A stretch of 64,000 nt of DNA from Pantoea sp. GTDB lineage: Bacteria; Pseudomonadota; Gammaproteobacteria; Enterobacterales; Enterobacteriaceae. A program made the position numbers and the translations under genes. Below the pieces are notes generated by a model, which saw only the letters and a list, made by a program, of their open reading frames with translations, was not told the origin of the DNA and ran no database searches. This document shows positions 26,352-34,600 of this stretch, piece by piece. The stretch is taken from contig NZ_JAPWKD010000015.1 of assembly GCF_028283705.1 (NCBI RefSeq), positions 419,479 to 483,478 on the forward strand, in the 5' to 3' direction. Each line of letters starts with the position of its first letter. Positions within the stretch are counted from its first letter, which is position 1.

Positions 26352-26373
26352 GTAGCGGCGCGATTTATCGCGC
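26352..26373. repeat. REP-like element, right arm degenerate
   Basis: Starts GTAGCGGCGCGATTTATCGC and continues GC; the outer right arm has diverged (GGATTTACCGC). With the base before it, it matches the copy at 30888-30910 at 22 of 23 positions, in the same orientation. The two copies bracket the AT-rich island. Confidence 0.7.
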
Positions 26374-26638
26374 GGATTTACCGCCATTTTAAGATAGAAG
26401 TCATAACCGTTCGATTATGACTTCTATCCTATTTCCTGTACCAAAAGAAAGTCTTCATCCCCGTGCCTGATAGAGAAAGTCACCAGTCGTTCGGTGTTTA
26501 GGATGAATTGCATAAGTTTTTGTCGTTTTTCAAAAGAAATATTCCCTCAACCTGGTAACTTGCTCATTGGACATTTGCAACGATTAACCGTTGCATTTTA
26601 AAACCCAGTAAACAACATGTTATTAACAGGTTAAATTT
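26374..26638. other. left flank and upstream region of the AT-rich island
   Basis: The interval 26336-26638 (303 nt) holds the REP copy, the 14-bp hairpin at 26393-26428, and then AT-rich sequence leading to the 892-residue gene. No HrpL-type (GGAACC-n16-CCAC) promoter and no ORF of interest are visible; a promoter could not be assigned with confidence. Confidence 0.4.
26393..26428. repeat. 14-bp perfect inverted repeat (hairpin)
   Basis: GATAGAAGTCATAA (26393-26406) and its exact complement (26415-26428) face each other around an 8-nt loop. There is no U-tract, so it is not a classical terminator. It lies just inside the left REP copy at the edge of the AT-rich island, and its sequence is unlike the REP family. 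Confidence 0.75.
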
Positions 26639-29317
26639 ATGCCAATTAACACACCGAATTTATCTTTAATTACTGTGGCTGATCATATTCAGACAATCAC
26701 AGCACCAACCAAGCAAGAGCAGAAACTAAATATTCTTCTGACAGATATTGGTAGCGCTATTGAAAAATTACAACCTGATCCCCGACAAGCCTATCAGTAC
26801 TTGGATGAGGAATTATCTTCTTATGGAGAGCAAAATCGTTATAACCGTATTGAAAATGGACTAAAGGAAATCAGAACACCTTTTCCTGCAGCGATGGCTA
26901 AACTTTCTGAGAGTTACGTTAATATTTTGGCAAGCATGTATCAATCTAAAGTAATCTCCGGGATGGAAGTGCAATCTCATTTGATAAAATTACTTCCTGA
27001 GGTTTTTACTGGCTGGAATGAGCCTATGTCAGAGTTGTTTGCGAAGTTATTGGTGGATAGTTTAGAAAGTTCCCCTATTGCAATAAAAGACATGATAAAA
27101 AAATTAAGTGAGGAAATGCCAGATGCAACTAATGCTGTGATTGATTTGCAGAGGAAAATGACCGCGTATCAAAGGATTTCCGAGCGAAGCGCCAATTCCT
27201 CAATGCACGCAAATAATGCCAACAATATCCTGGTTACTAATGGGTTAATGAAAGATAACTTTGCAAAAAAATCTTCAACAAAAAGAGTAAGCATTCAAGA
27301 CAAGTACAGCGCTCCTGAAAAAATGGCTGATGAATTTATGAAGTATAAAGAAAAGATTCATAAATATGCAGATAGAATGTCCGAGAGAAGGAGAGGTATT
27401 GATCAGGCAGCAGGATTAATTTATCAGCAATCTCTTATTAACCGACAGGTTGACAAGCAGAGACCAGGAGCATTATCAAGCGCGATAGCGGGTTGTGTTA
27501 ATACGATTATGCATGAAGGTTTATATGAGCATGGGCTAAAGAACCTTGAGAGCACGGCAAGAGACGCTGCATTGGCGGATGAGAAAGCTGCCGATTATGC
27601 AGCCAAAATTGCATATCGTGAATCTCAGGAAACGTTTAACATAATGGAACTTGCTGGAGATGTTGCGGGTCTTGTTGACATAGTAACGTCAATCACATCC
27701 TTTGTTAAAGAATGTAATATTGAAACGTTGATTGCTGAAGGCCAACTTAAACAATCAATGGATCATGAAATGAAATCAGAAAAACAGGAAAGGATGCAGG
27801 AAAAAGAACGAGAAAAGACCAGGGGAATACAAATAATAAATATTAAAAATGATATAAAAAAATTAGAGAAAGTTGTGAGTGAAATTGATAGCGCCTTGAA
27901 AAAAGGACTTAAACTTCATGGGTTATCCCGACTTATAGGCTTAAGAGAAATAGTCGTAGGTGCCATTAAAAATTCCAATACTCTGGTAATAGCGATGGAG
28001 GATCCACAGAAATTAAGAGAGGAAAAAAAAGTCAGTGATGAACCTATCGAAGAGCTACCAGAAAATATACAGAACGAATTTGAGAAGCAGGAGGAGATTA
28101 ATGCAGCAATTTCAAGCCTCACCCTGGAATCTGCTACGGATGATGATAGTGATACCGAAATTGTACGATTGGAACCCACGGCAGAAGATTTGCAAAAAGC
28201 CCATGTCAGGCCGATGATCGTTGATGACGAACAAGGTGGGAAAAAAACCATCTATGTTGGCTTGACAAATGACGAGAGTGTTCCGACCTATAAATTTAAT
28301 GAGGAAACGGGACAGTTTCTTCGGGATGGCAATCATGTTGATCGTACCTCGGGGAGAGCTATGCGCCTTCCGGGTGGGTTTAATCTGTTACCTTATCAGA
28401 AACAACAACTTCGCGAATATATGAAAAAGGATAACGCGAGTTTTGCAAAACTGGATAATGATCAATTAGATAAATATATTGATAGCATCCCCTCTGCTAG
28501 CGCTGATTCTTTTTCAAATATGAGGGCATTTTTGACCCGCGCGAAAAATGGCAAAGAAGCCAGTTGGGTAAAAGAATATCAGCCGGTTAAGGAAACTGTT
28601 GGACATGACACTATATCTCAAGTTCAACCTAAGATCAGAAGGGATAAGATAGAAGTTGATTCTGAGGCTGGTCCGTCAACGAAAAAGAAAAAGATAGCAT
28701 TAACTGAGGGTGGATCACATTCTGTACTACCAAGATCAAAAACATCTACATCAGGTGCATTAAATGCTCCGTTCAGTGGAAGGCCGCGAGCAAGTGCAAG
28801 CTCCACACGTGGTGAGCCAGTTGCATCTGCACCGGAACAGGTCATTATGGCAAAGAATAAATCAGGGGAGGAATTTATCAAGTATAAACTTCAAAAACAT
28901 GAATGGCCTGAGAAAGTTATCCATTTCACAACGCATGATTCATCGGTAATGATAAACAGCGATAATTATATTAACGCATCAAATAAAGTGAGAGGGCATA
29001 ATACTGACAAAGTAGGTGGTTTTTTCGCTACGACTCTCACACCAGAAAATAGCACCGAGGAAGAAATCATCAGACAAGTCATAGGAACAAACAGCTTTGG
29101 CGGCCGTTCAAATAGAGCTAAAAAACTCTATCAAATTGATACCAGCAGATTACCTGAAGGGACTAATATTTGGCGAGTTTCTTATAGCAAGGATGTATTT
29201 ATAGTTGAAACGCCTAGTCTTGATAAATCTCTCAGAATTGATCCAATTAAAACAGCAACTAATGCAAAAAGCGCTGTGATTTGGAAGGGAGAGTTTGATA
29301 AATACGGGAAAGAATAG
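26639..29317 (+). CDS. large modular protein with toxin-like C-terminal domain (candidate effector)
   Basis: An 892-residue protein that I do not recognise as a whole. No signal peptide. Residues about 1-370 are helical. About 370-430 is a charged coiled coil (KQERMQEKEREKTRG). About 640-745 is a Ser/Thr/Pro-rich linker with basic clusters KIRRDK (665-670) and KKKK (682-685), a bipartite nuclear-signal-like pattern. Residues about 755-892 look like a compact enzymatic domain: VIHFTTHDSS, INASNK, GGFFATTLTPEN, KKLYQID, YSKDVFIVETP. That order resembles HYD1-type ADP-ribosyltransferase-like toxin domains. Strong A/T codon bias contrasts with all neighbours, suggesting transfer. A secreted effector or polymorphic toxin is my inference; no secretion gene is present. 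Confidence 0.8.
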   Translation: MPINTPNLSLITVADHIQTITAPTKQEQKLNILLTDIGSAIEKLQPDPRQAYQYLDEELSSYGEQNRYNRIENGLKEIRTPFPAAMAKLSESYVNILASMYQSKVISGMEVQSHLIKLLPEVFTGWNEPMSELFAKLLVDSLESSPIAIKDMIKKLSEEMPDATNAVIDLQRKMTAYQRISERSANSSMHANNANNILVTNGLMKDNFAKKSSTKRVSIQDKYSAPEKMADEFMKYKEKIHKYADRMSERRRGIDQAAGLIYQQSLINRQVDKQRPGALSSAIAGCVNTIMHEGLYEHGLKNLESTARDAALADEKAADYAAKIAYRESQETFNIMELAGDVAGLVDIVTSITSFVKECNIETLIAEGQLKQSMDHEMKSEKQERMQEKEREKTRGIQIINIKNDIKKLEKVVSEIDSALKKGLKLHGLSRLIGLREIVVGAIKNSNTLVIAMEDPQKLREEKKVSDEPIEELPENIQNEFEKQEEINAAISSLTLESATDDDSDTEIVRLEPTAEDLQKAHVRPMIVDDEQGGKKTIYVGLTNDESVPTYKFNEETGQFLRDGNHVDRTSGRAMRLPGGFNLLPYQKQQLREYMKKDNASFAKLDNDQLDKYIDSIPSASADSFSNMRAFLTRAKNGKEASWVKEYQPVKETVGHDTISQVQPKIRRDKIEVDSEAGPSTKKKKIALTEGGSHSVLPRSKTSTSGALNAPFSGRPRASASSTRGEPVASAPEQVIMAKNKSGEEFIKYKLQKHEWPEKVIHFTTHDSSVMINSDNYINASNKVRGHNTDKVGGFFATTLTPENSTEEEIIRQVIGTNSFGGRSNRAKKLYQIDTSRLPEGTNIWRVSYSKDVFIVETPSLDKSLRIDPIKTATNAKSAVIWKGEFDKYGKE

Positions 29318-29330
29318 CACGGATACAGCG

Positions 29331-29366
29331 TAACATTGTGGCGTAATAAATTTCGTCGCAATGTTA
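29331..29366. repeat. stem-loop after the 892-residue gene
   Basis: TAACATTGTGGCG and CGTCGCAATGTTA pair with two mismatches around a 10-nt A/T loop, 14 nt past the stop codon. No clear U-tract follows. It may act as a weak terminator or mRNA-end structure. Confidence 0.5.
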
Positions 29367-29488
29367 ACATTTCCGGTGTATTTTATGAGTTTTTTATGAT
29401 GATGAATTTCAATCAGTATATATATGCTATGGTAGCACTTTACACAAAAAAATCGGCTAATTTATTTATCATGTTATGAGGTGAACAC

Positions 29489-30829
29489 TTGGAAACCAGT
29501 ACAGCTAAAGTCGTTGGCAGTGGTAATCCCATCATTGCGCCCATGAAAATTGATAGTAGTAAAGGCAATCAGGTTTCAGTAAGGGAGATATCAAATGAGG
29601 TTGTTGAACCTCTTAGTCAGGTCGCCACCACAGCTTCCATCATTTCCCCCAATGATTGTTTTAAAAAAGTCATTTCTTTCTTCTCTATGCTTAATGTTCT
29701 CCACATTGAAACGCATAAAACACCCTTTTTGACCACGATTCATTTACTGGAACAACAGTATAAAAACAGCGAAGCCTTCAGGATATGTTTTGAAAAAGCC
29801 TGCCAAAAAATAACCTATGCAGACTATAAAGCTAAAAAACACTTTGCTCAAATATTGCATGCGTTTAATGACTATGAAAAAGAGTTCAAAGATAATGCAA
29901 CGAGTCTAGAAGTGGCTTTATTCGTTACGATGCAAAAAATTATTTCCTATGGTTCAGGCTCGCTTAATATCGAGTCGATAAAGCGTGCACTGAGTCAGAG
30001 TGACGATCAGACCATTGCGCAAGTGTTAAGGGATCTGGAAAGCCGTTGCCTGGATAACTTTCTGCGCGTCGAAACGAAAGACTATACCCCTGATGCCTAT
30101 GCTATTGGTCTTTGCAATTCCCCTTTGGATCAAACCCTGCTGGAAATTAAAGACCTGATTAAGAATTACAATCCTGAAAATAAACCGGTGGTGCTGCTTT
30201 TCGATTTCGACGATACCATCAGTATTGCGAGCCATCGGTTTATGGGGATATCCAACAAAGAGTGGGCTGACAGGGAATTCGACAAGACGGCGGAGAATAA
30301 AGAAGCACACATACGGGACATTTTTCTCTCGGTTTGTGATGGGCGAGCCTATGTTGGTTTTATTTCATCGCGTTCTTTCATTGATGGTGCACTTATCAAG
30401 TTGGTCGAGTTTTTATTCACGAAAGAAATTGCGGGCGCTTTATGGCATGAAAAAGCAGATCTTACTGACAGCTGCGTTGATTTTGATGGCACAGCAAAAA
30501 AAGACGTTACTTTGTTACCGGATGGCAAGACCCGTTCGTGGTGCTATAAAGATAGAGTCTACCTGACATCTCAAACACCTAAGATTGATATCATCAATGA
30601 TATTGTGAATAAACTCGCCATCCAGCACGGCGTTAAATCGAGTGATTTCTTTGTCGCGTTTTGTGACGATGATGGCGGGAATCATGAAGTCGCGCGTAAT
30701 GCTTTTAAACAGATGAAATGCGAAGAAACTGAAAGCTATGAGCTTTTATCGGTGCAAACATTCCCGCATGAAATGGTCGAGGAAGTTTATGTCTACCGGG
30801 ATGCCGTGGAGGATGAGTCCCTGGCTTGA
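29489..30829 (+). CDS. HAD-superfamily motif protein of the AT-rich island
   Basis: A 446-residue protein with no close relative that I recognise. The C-terminal half has HAD phosphatase motifs: DFDDT at residues 239-243 (motif I), FISSR as the likely motif II serine, a downstream lysine region (TPKIDIINDIVNK) and the acidic CDDDGGNHE at residues 392-400 (motif IV). Residues 1-60 are Ser/Thr/Val-rich and apparently disordered; about 65-215 are helical. Translation starts at TTG 29489, supported by a strong GAGGTGA ribosome-binding site; the first in-frame ATG (29543) lacks one. It shares the AT-rich base composition of the preceding gene, 171 nt upstream. It could be a second effector, a modifying enzyme or an accessory protein. 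Confidence 0.8.
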   Translation: METSTAKVVGSGNPIIAPMKIDSSKGNQVSVREISNEVVEPLSQVATTASIISPNDCFKKVISFFSMLNVLHIETHKTPFLTTIHLLEQQYKNSEAFRICFEKACQKITYADYKAKKHFAQILHAFNDYEKEFKDNATSLEVALFVTMQKIISYGSGSLNIESIKRALSQSDDQTIAQVLRDLESRCLDNFLRVETKDYTPDAYAIGLCNSPLDQTLLEIKDLIKNYNPENKPVVLLFDFDDTISIASHRFMGISNKEWADREFDKTAENKEAHIRDIFLSVCDGRAYVGFISSRSFIDGALIKLVEFLFTKEIAGALWHEKADLTDSCVDFDGTAKKDVTLLPDGKTRSWCYKDRVYLTSQTPKIDIINDIVNKLAIQHGVKSSDFFVAFCDDDGGNHEVARNAFKQMKCEETESYELLSVQTFPHEMVEEVYVYRDAVEDESLA

Positions 30830-31172
30830 TCCGCAACGCCGAACAGGCGTCGCGACGTTAATCCCAGATTAATTATTATGGGGCTTTCGTAGCGGCGTGA
30901 TTTATCGCGCATTGTCCAGCCATGATGAGGGAAAACACGCGTGATAAATCACGCCGCTACGGGTGAGGTGCGGTCCGGGGCGTGTGCGGATAACGTATTT
31001 AACATAATATACATTGTAGGTACTTTTGTATGGCAACAGAAAAGAACGATAACCAGGGGAAACTATTCTCACCACAGATTGTCTTTAAGCCAATGCCTGG
31101 CCTTTCGTGTCAGGCATCAAGCCTGCAATGGGCATCGAAACGTGGAAATCAATTTATATTAAGGATGAACAA
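30830..31172. other. intergenic region, right flank of the island
   Basis: 343 nt with the inverted REP pair (30888-30961), then an AT-rich segment (ATAATATACATTGTAGG near 31005-31022) that may hold the promoter of the small exported protein. I see no convincing gene here. Confidence 0.5.
30888..30961. repeat. pair of REP-like elements in inverted orientation
   Basis: The 19-bp word CGTAGCGGCGTGATTTATC (30888-30906) is repeated as its exact complement at 30943-30961, 36 nt away. Each half also has a short internal dyad. This head-to-head arrangement is that of a BIME-type REP pair and could fold into a large hairpin downstream of the HAD gene. Confidence 0.8.
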
Positions 31173-31445
31173 ATGAGTATCTTCAAAAACCTGGCAGCAT
31201 TCTCTCTGTTTGTGCTGAGCATGTCAGCGCTGGCTGGCACAACACCTCAAACCATCTCCGTCATCAGCCATGGCAAATCCGTTGCGTCCTTTAAGGTTCC
31301 TGCCAACACTAAAATTGAGATCTCGGCAGATAAACAACAAGCGGACAAATTCACCGGAAACGCCAAACTCTCACTGACCTTTCCCTCAGGCGAAGTCATG
31401 AACATTGAAGCTGATGAGCTGGCAATCGCCGCCACCGCCAGCTGA
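31173..31445 (+). CDS. small exported protein, 90 aa
   Basis: A small protein with a clear signal peptide (KNLAAFSLFVLSMSALA, cleavage before GTTPQ near residue 21). The 69-residue mature part is mostly predicted beta (TISVISHGKSVASFKVPA; KLSLTFPSGEVMNIEADEL) and has no cysteines. The start at 31173 has AAGGATG upstream at correct spacing; the longer frame from 31107 lacks this. A strong terminator follows 15 nt after the stop. I do not recognise the family; a periplasmic or secreted beta-rich protein is all that can be said. Confidence 0.8.
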   Translation: MSIFKNLAAFSLFVLSMSALAGTTPQTISVISHGKSVASFKVPANTKIEISADKQQADKFTGNAKLSLTFPSGEVMNIEADELAIAATAS

Positions 31446-31460
31446 TTTTGACCCGGTAAT

Positions 31461-31490
31461 AAAAAACCAGCTGATGCAGCTGGTTTTTTT
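31461..31490. terminator. bidirectional Rho-independent terminator
   Basis: ACCAGCTG and CAGCTGGT form a GC-rich stem with an ATG loop, flanked by A6 on the left and T7 on the right. It can therefore end both the small exported-protein transcript (plus) and the DUF1989 operon (minus), which converge here. Confidence 0.92.
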
Positions 31491-31499
31491 ATCTGACAA

Positions 31500-32336
31500 T
31501 TACCAGCTGACGGGCTTCAGCTGCATACCATGGTTACCCCGGTAATCCGGTGATACCGGCGATGTCCAGTTAGCCAGCAACTCAGCCTGCGGTTTGTAAA
31601 TTTCTACCCCCAGCGGACGGCAAACTTTCAGCGTATCTTCCGCTTCGTCGCCCCACATCGGTAATGACAGATCGCCGCCCGGACAGGTGGATAACGCACA
31701 CAGCAGGTCAATCTCAGCGAAGAACTCCAGGTAATCGCCCTTTTTCGCCGGACAGGCTTTCATAAAGTATTGGTCATTGTCGTTCAGGCCGGTGCACTGG
31801 AAGACATTCATCACATCGTGAACATCAAACTCAGTCAGACCATACGGCTGCACTGCACGCACCAGATTGGAATGGCAATGGAAATCGAAATCTTCACCGG
31901 TTAGCAGCTTGTTGACGTAAGGATCGCAACGCGTTCCCAGCAAATCATGCACCCGGCCACCATCGCTGTCGATGCCATAATCCGCCAGCGAATCGGCGGT
32001 AATGGTCGCCATCGGGCGGATAAACGGTAAATTGGACCACAGGCGATCGTAAGTCGAAAGATGCGCGCGTTGTAGCTGCCGTGTGCGGGACACCCACATT
32101 CTCTCGCGTGGATCGCGGCGGTTCCAGATATTCAAATCCCCGACCTGCGGACCTTCCGGCGTGGTAATACGGAACAGATGCCCGGCTGGCACTTCCCAGG
32201 CAAAACCGGTACGAATCGGGATCAAATGGGAGGCGGTAAGCTCACGCGGTCCCTCGGCCAGTGCCTGATAAAACTGGCGATCAACATCTAATGCAGAGCC
32301 GGATGTGCTCTGGTAAGCGGCAGGATAATTCGACAT
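31500..32336 (-). CDS. DUF1989 (urea-carboxylase-associated) family protein
   Basis: A 278-residue soluble protein with the DUF1989 pattern: GFAWEVPAGHLFRI, GPQVGDLNIWNRRDPRERM, DFHCHSNLVRAVQPYGL, NVFQCTG and the cysteine-containing LCALSTCPGGDLS. Family members usually neighbour urea carboxylase/allophanate genes or amino-acid transporters; no biochemical function is established to my knowledge. Conserved Cys and His residues suggest a metal site. It is the last gene of the operon binding protein, permease-ATPase, GntR, DUF1989, and its start codon shares one base with the GntR stop (TGATG). Confidence 0.9.
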   Translation of the reverse strand: MSNYPAAYQSTSGSALDVDRQFYQALAEGPRELTASHLIPIRTGFAWEVPAGHLFRITTPEGPQVGDLNIWNRRDPRERMWVSRTRQLQRAHLSTYDRLWSNLPFIRPMATITADSLADYGIDSDGGRVHDLLGTRCDPYVNKLLTGEDFDFHCHSNLVRAVQPYGLTEFDVHDVMNVFQCTGLNDNDQYFMKACPAKKGDYLEFFAEIDLLCALSTCPGGDLSLPMWGDEAEDTLKVCRPLGVEIYKPQAELLANWTSPVSPDYRGNHGMQLKPVSW

Positions 32337-33058
32337 CAGTATGATTCTCCATGAGAAATAGGATGACTAAAAGTGGTGGTCAGCTGGCGTTCGGAATAGT
32401 CGAGGTAATCAATGAGCGCCTGGCATGCGGCTGCGGTTTGATGCTCGCCCAGCAATGTCAGGATCTGACGATCACGGGCAATCCACGGCAGCTGAAAATC
32501 ACGCTCGCCAGCACCGCTGCAAAACAGCAGACGTAATTGCGCCAGCAAGACGCTGAAAAAATCGTTAAATCTGGAGCAACCCAACATCTGTACGATGCTT
32601 TGATGAAAACGCAGGCTATGGGTACCCACGCTGCGCCACTGCTCCCCGGCCGCCGCCTGGGCAGCCTTGTCCAGATGCTGTGCCATGCGCGTCAGATGAA
32701 AGTCACTAACTGGGCTGTTCACGGTCAGCGCCAGTACTTCCAGATGGCGGCGCGCTTTGAAAATATCGCGTACATCACGCTTATCCAGCTGGCGAACAAA
32801 CACCCCGCGATTCTGGTGATAATTCACCAACCCTTCGCCGTGTAAGAAACGCAGCGCTTCCCGCAGCGTATTGCGGGAACTGTCACATAACGCCGCCAGT
32901 TCGATTTCACCCAGCGCCTGCCCGGCCACCAGGTTGCCGCTGATAATATTTTCCCGCAGCAGAATCGAAATGCGCTCGAACGCGGGCAAGCCAGATAAAT
33001 CAATATGTTCAGGTATTTCAATGGTTAAGGTTCGGGTTTCCCCGGATATTCCTTTCAT
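32336..33058 (-). CDS. GntR-family (FCD subgroup) regulator
   Basis: A 240-residue regulator: wHTH at about residues 25-90 (ISILLRENIISGNLVAGQAL, LAALCDSSRNTLREAL) and FCD domain from about 95 (DIFKARRHLEVLAL; SLRFHQSIVQML with a metal-ligand His). It lies inside the uptake operon, 9 nt after the permease-ATPase gene, and is coupled to the DUF1989 gene, so it probably controls the whole operon in response to the imported compound. Confidence 0.92.
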   Translation of the reverse strand: MKGISGETRTLTIEIPEHIDLSGLPAFERISILLRENIISGNLVAGQALGEIELAALCDSSRNTLREALRFLHGEGLVNYHQNRGVFVRQLDKRDVRDIFKARRHLEVLALTVNSPVSDFHLTRMAQHLDKAAQAAAGEQWRSVGTHSLRFHQSIVQMLGCSRFNDFFSVLLAQLRLLFCSGAGERDFQLPWIARDRQILTLLGEHQTAAACQALIDYLDYSERQLTTTFSHPISHGESY

Positions 33059-33067
33059 ATGCTGACC

Positions 33068-34576
33068 TCAGGCCGTGGCCATATCATCGATAAAGCGCGA
33101 AATCCGGTGATCGCGCATCTGGCGAATCTCTGCGGGTGAGGCATCGATCTGAATACGCCCCTGCTCCATAAACACCACCCGGTCTGAAATGGCGAAAGCA
33201 AACTTCATCTCATGGGTGACGATCAACATGGTGATCCCCTCCTCTGCCAGCTTTTCAATCACCTGCAGGACTTCGCTGACGCGCTCGGGATCAAGTGCCG
33301 ATGTCGGTTCATCAAACAGCACCACCGCAGGCTTCATGACCAGCGTACGGGCAATGGCCACGCGTTGTTGCTGACCACCGGATAACTGATGCGGATATTT
33401 GGTGGCATGTTCCAGCATTCCCACTTTATCCAGCATCGCCAGGCTGCGTTGATGCAGGTCCTCACGGCTGTCCAGATTGTGCAGACGCGGTGCCAGCAGC
33501 AAATTTTCCAGCACCGTTTTATGCGGGAACAGATTAAACCCCTGGAACACCATGCCGAGACGGGTAATCTGCGAACGGTAAGGTAAGGCATTCTCACGCT
33601 GTCCTGCCTCGATAAACGCCTGACCCAGCAGCTCTACGCTGCCCTGGTCGAGTTTCTCCAGCCCGTTCACCGTACGGATAAGCGTCGTTTTGCCCGAGCC
33701 GGAAGGACCAATAATCGAGATCACCTCGCCAGGTTTCACGCTGAGGTTGATATCGCGCAGCACCGGTTTATCGTTAAACGCTTTGCTGATCCCGCGTAAT
33801 TGCAGAATCGGTTTGGCCGATGCGCTGTGGCTTTTGCGCGTCAGTGCCTGAGGTGTCGGTAAGCTGGCGCGTGCCTGCTCGGCATCAAACGCGGCCGGAG
33901 TCCGATTTTGTACATCCCAGCGGCGTTCGAGCCAGCCAAACAGACGCTCAAACACGGTGACAATCAGCACGTAATAGCAGGCCACCGCGAGCATGGTTTC
34001 CATCACCTTGAAGTTGTCGGTGTACAGACGCTCGCCCACCATCAAAATCTCGGACAGCGAAATCACCGATACCAGTGACGTCATCTTCACGATGGTAATA
34101 AATTCATTCACCAGGGTGGGCAGCGAGATACGCAACGCCTGCGGAATAATGATGCTGAGGCGGATCTGGGTGGTGTTTAATCCTAACGCCCTTCCCGCTT
34201 CAAACTGCCCGCGCTGGACTGATAACAAACCACCGCGATGGATCTCCGCAATATAGGCGGTCTCACTGATGATCAGGGCCAGCAGGCCAGCGGCAAACGG
34301 GTTGGACAGCACGCTGCTGGTCGCCGGAAAAATTTGTGGCAGGTTAAAGATAAAAATCAGCAGCACCAGCAGTGGCAGGCTGCGGAACAGCCAGATATAA
34401 CAGCCAGCAACATTGCGTAGCAGCGCATGGCGCGACTGCTTTGCCAGTGCCACACCCAGCCCCAGAACGATCCCTCCCAGCCAGGTCAGCACGCTGAGTT
34501 GTACCACCAGCCAACTGGCCCGCCAGAAGTCCGCGTAATGAAATAAACTTATCAGGTAAGGCCAGTCAAATTGCAT
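33068..34576 (-). CDS. fused permease-ATPase amino-acid-type ABC transporter
   Basis: A 502-residue fusion. Residues about 1-225 are a HisM/GlnP-type permease ([23 protein letters not shown]-loop equivalent [20 protein letters not shown]). About 226-255 is a hydrophilic linker. About 258-502 is a GlnQ-type ATPase ([72 protein letters not shown]). Normally these are two proteins. A homodimer would give a complete two-permease, two-ATPase transporter from one gene. A strong GGAGG site precedes the start. The binding-protein gene is 24 nt upstream. Confidence 0.95.
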   Translation of the reverse strand: MQFDWPYLISLFHYADFWRASWLVVQLSVLTWLGGIVLGLGVALAKQSRHALLRNVAGCYIWLFRSLPLLVLLIFIFNLPQIFPATSSVLSNPFAAGLLALIISETAYIAEIHRGGLLSVQRGQFEAGRALGLNTTQIRLSIIIPQALRISLPTLVNEFITIVKMTSLVSVISLSEILMVGERLYTDNFKVMETMLAVACYYVLIVTVFERLFGWLERRWDVQNRTPAAFDAEQARASLPTPQALTRKSHSASAKPILQLRGISKAFNDKPVLRDINLSVKPGEVISIIGPSGSGKTTLIRTVNGLEKLDQGSVELLGQAFIEAGQRENALPYRSQITRLGMVFQGFNLFPHKTVLENLLLAPRLHNLDSREDLHQRSLAMLDKVGMLEHATKYPHQLSGGQQQRVAIARTLVMKPAVVLFDEPTSALDPERVSEVLQVIEKLAEEGITMLIVTHEMKFAFAISDRVVFMEQGRIQIDASPAEIRQMRDHRISRFIDDMATA

Positions 34577-34600
34577 GCTTCCTCCAGGGCGATCCGTTAT

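Noticed and set aside
26374..26638. HrpL-type (type III secretion) promoter upstream of the 892-residue gene
   Set aside because: No GGAACC followed by CCAC at about 16 nt was found, so control by a Hrp system is not supported by the sequence.
26639..30829. Classical toxin-immunity pair or contact-dependent inhibition locus
   Set aside because: No secretion signal, no RHS/filamentous haemagglutinin repeats, no PAAR or VgrG, and the second gene is a large HAD-motif protein instead of a small immunity protein. Kept only as a hypothesis for an effector.
30941..31162. 73-codon frame upstream of the small exported protein
   Set aside because: It begins inside the inverted REP pair, has no ribosome-binding site and overlaps the leader region of the gene at 31173.
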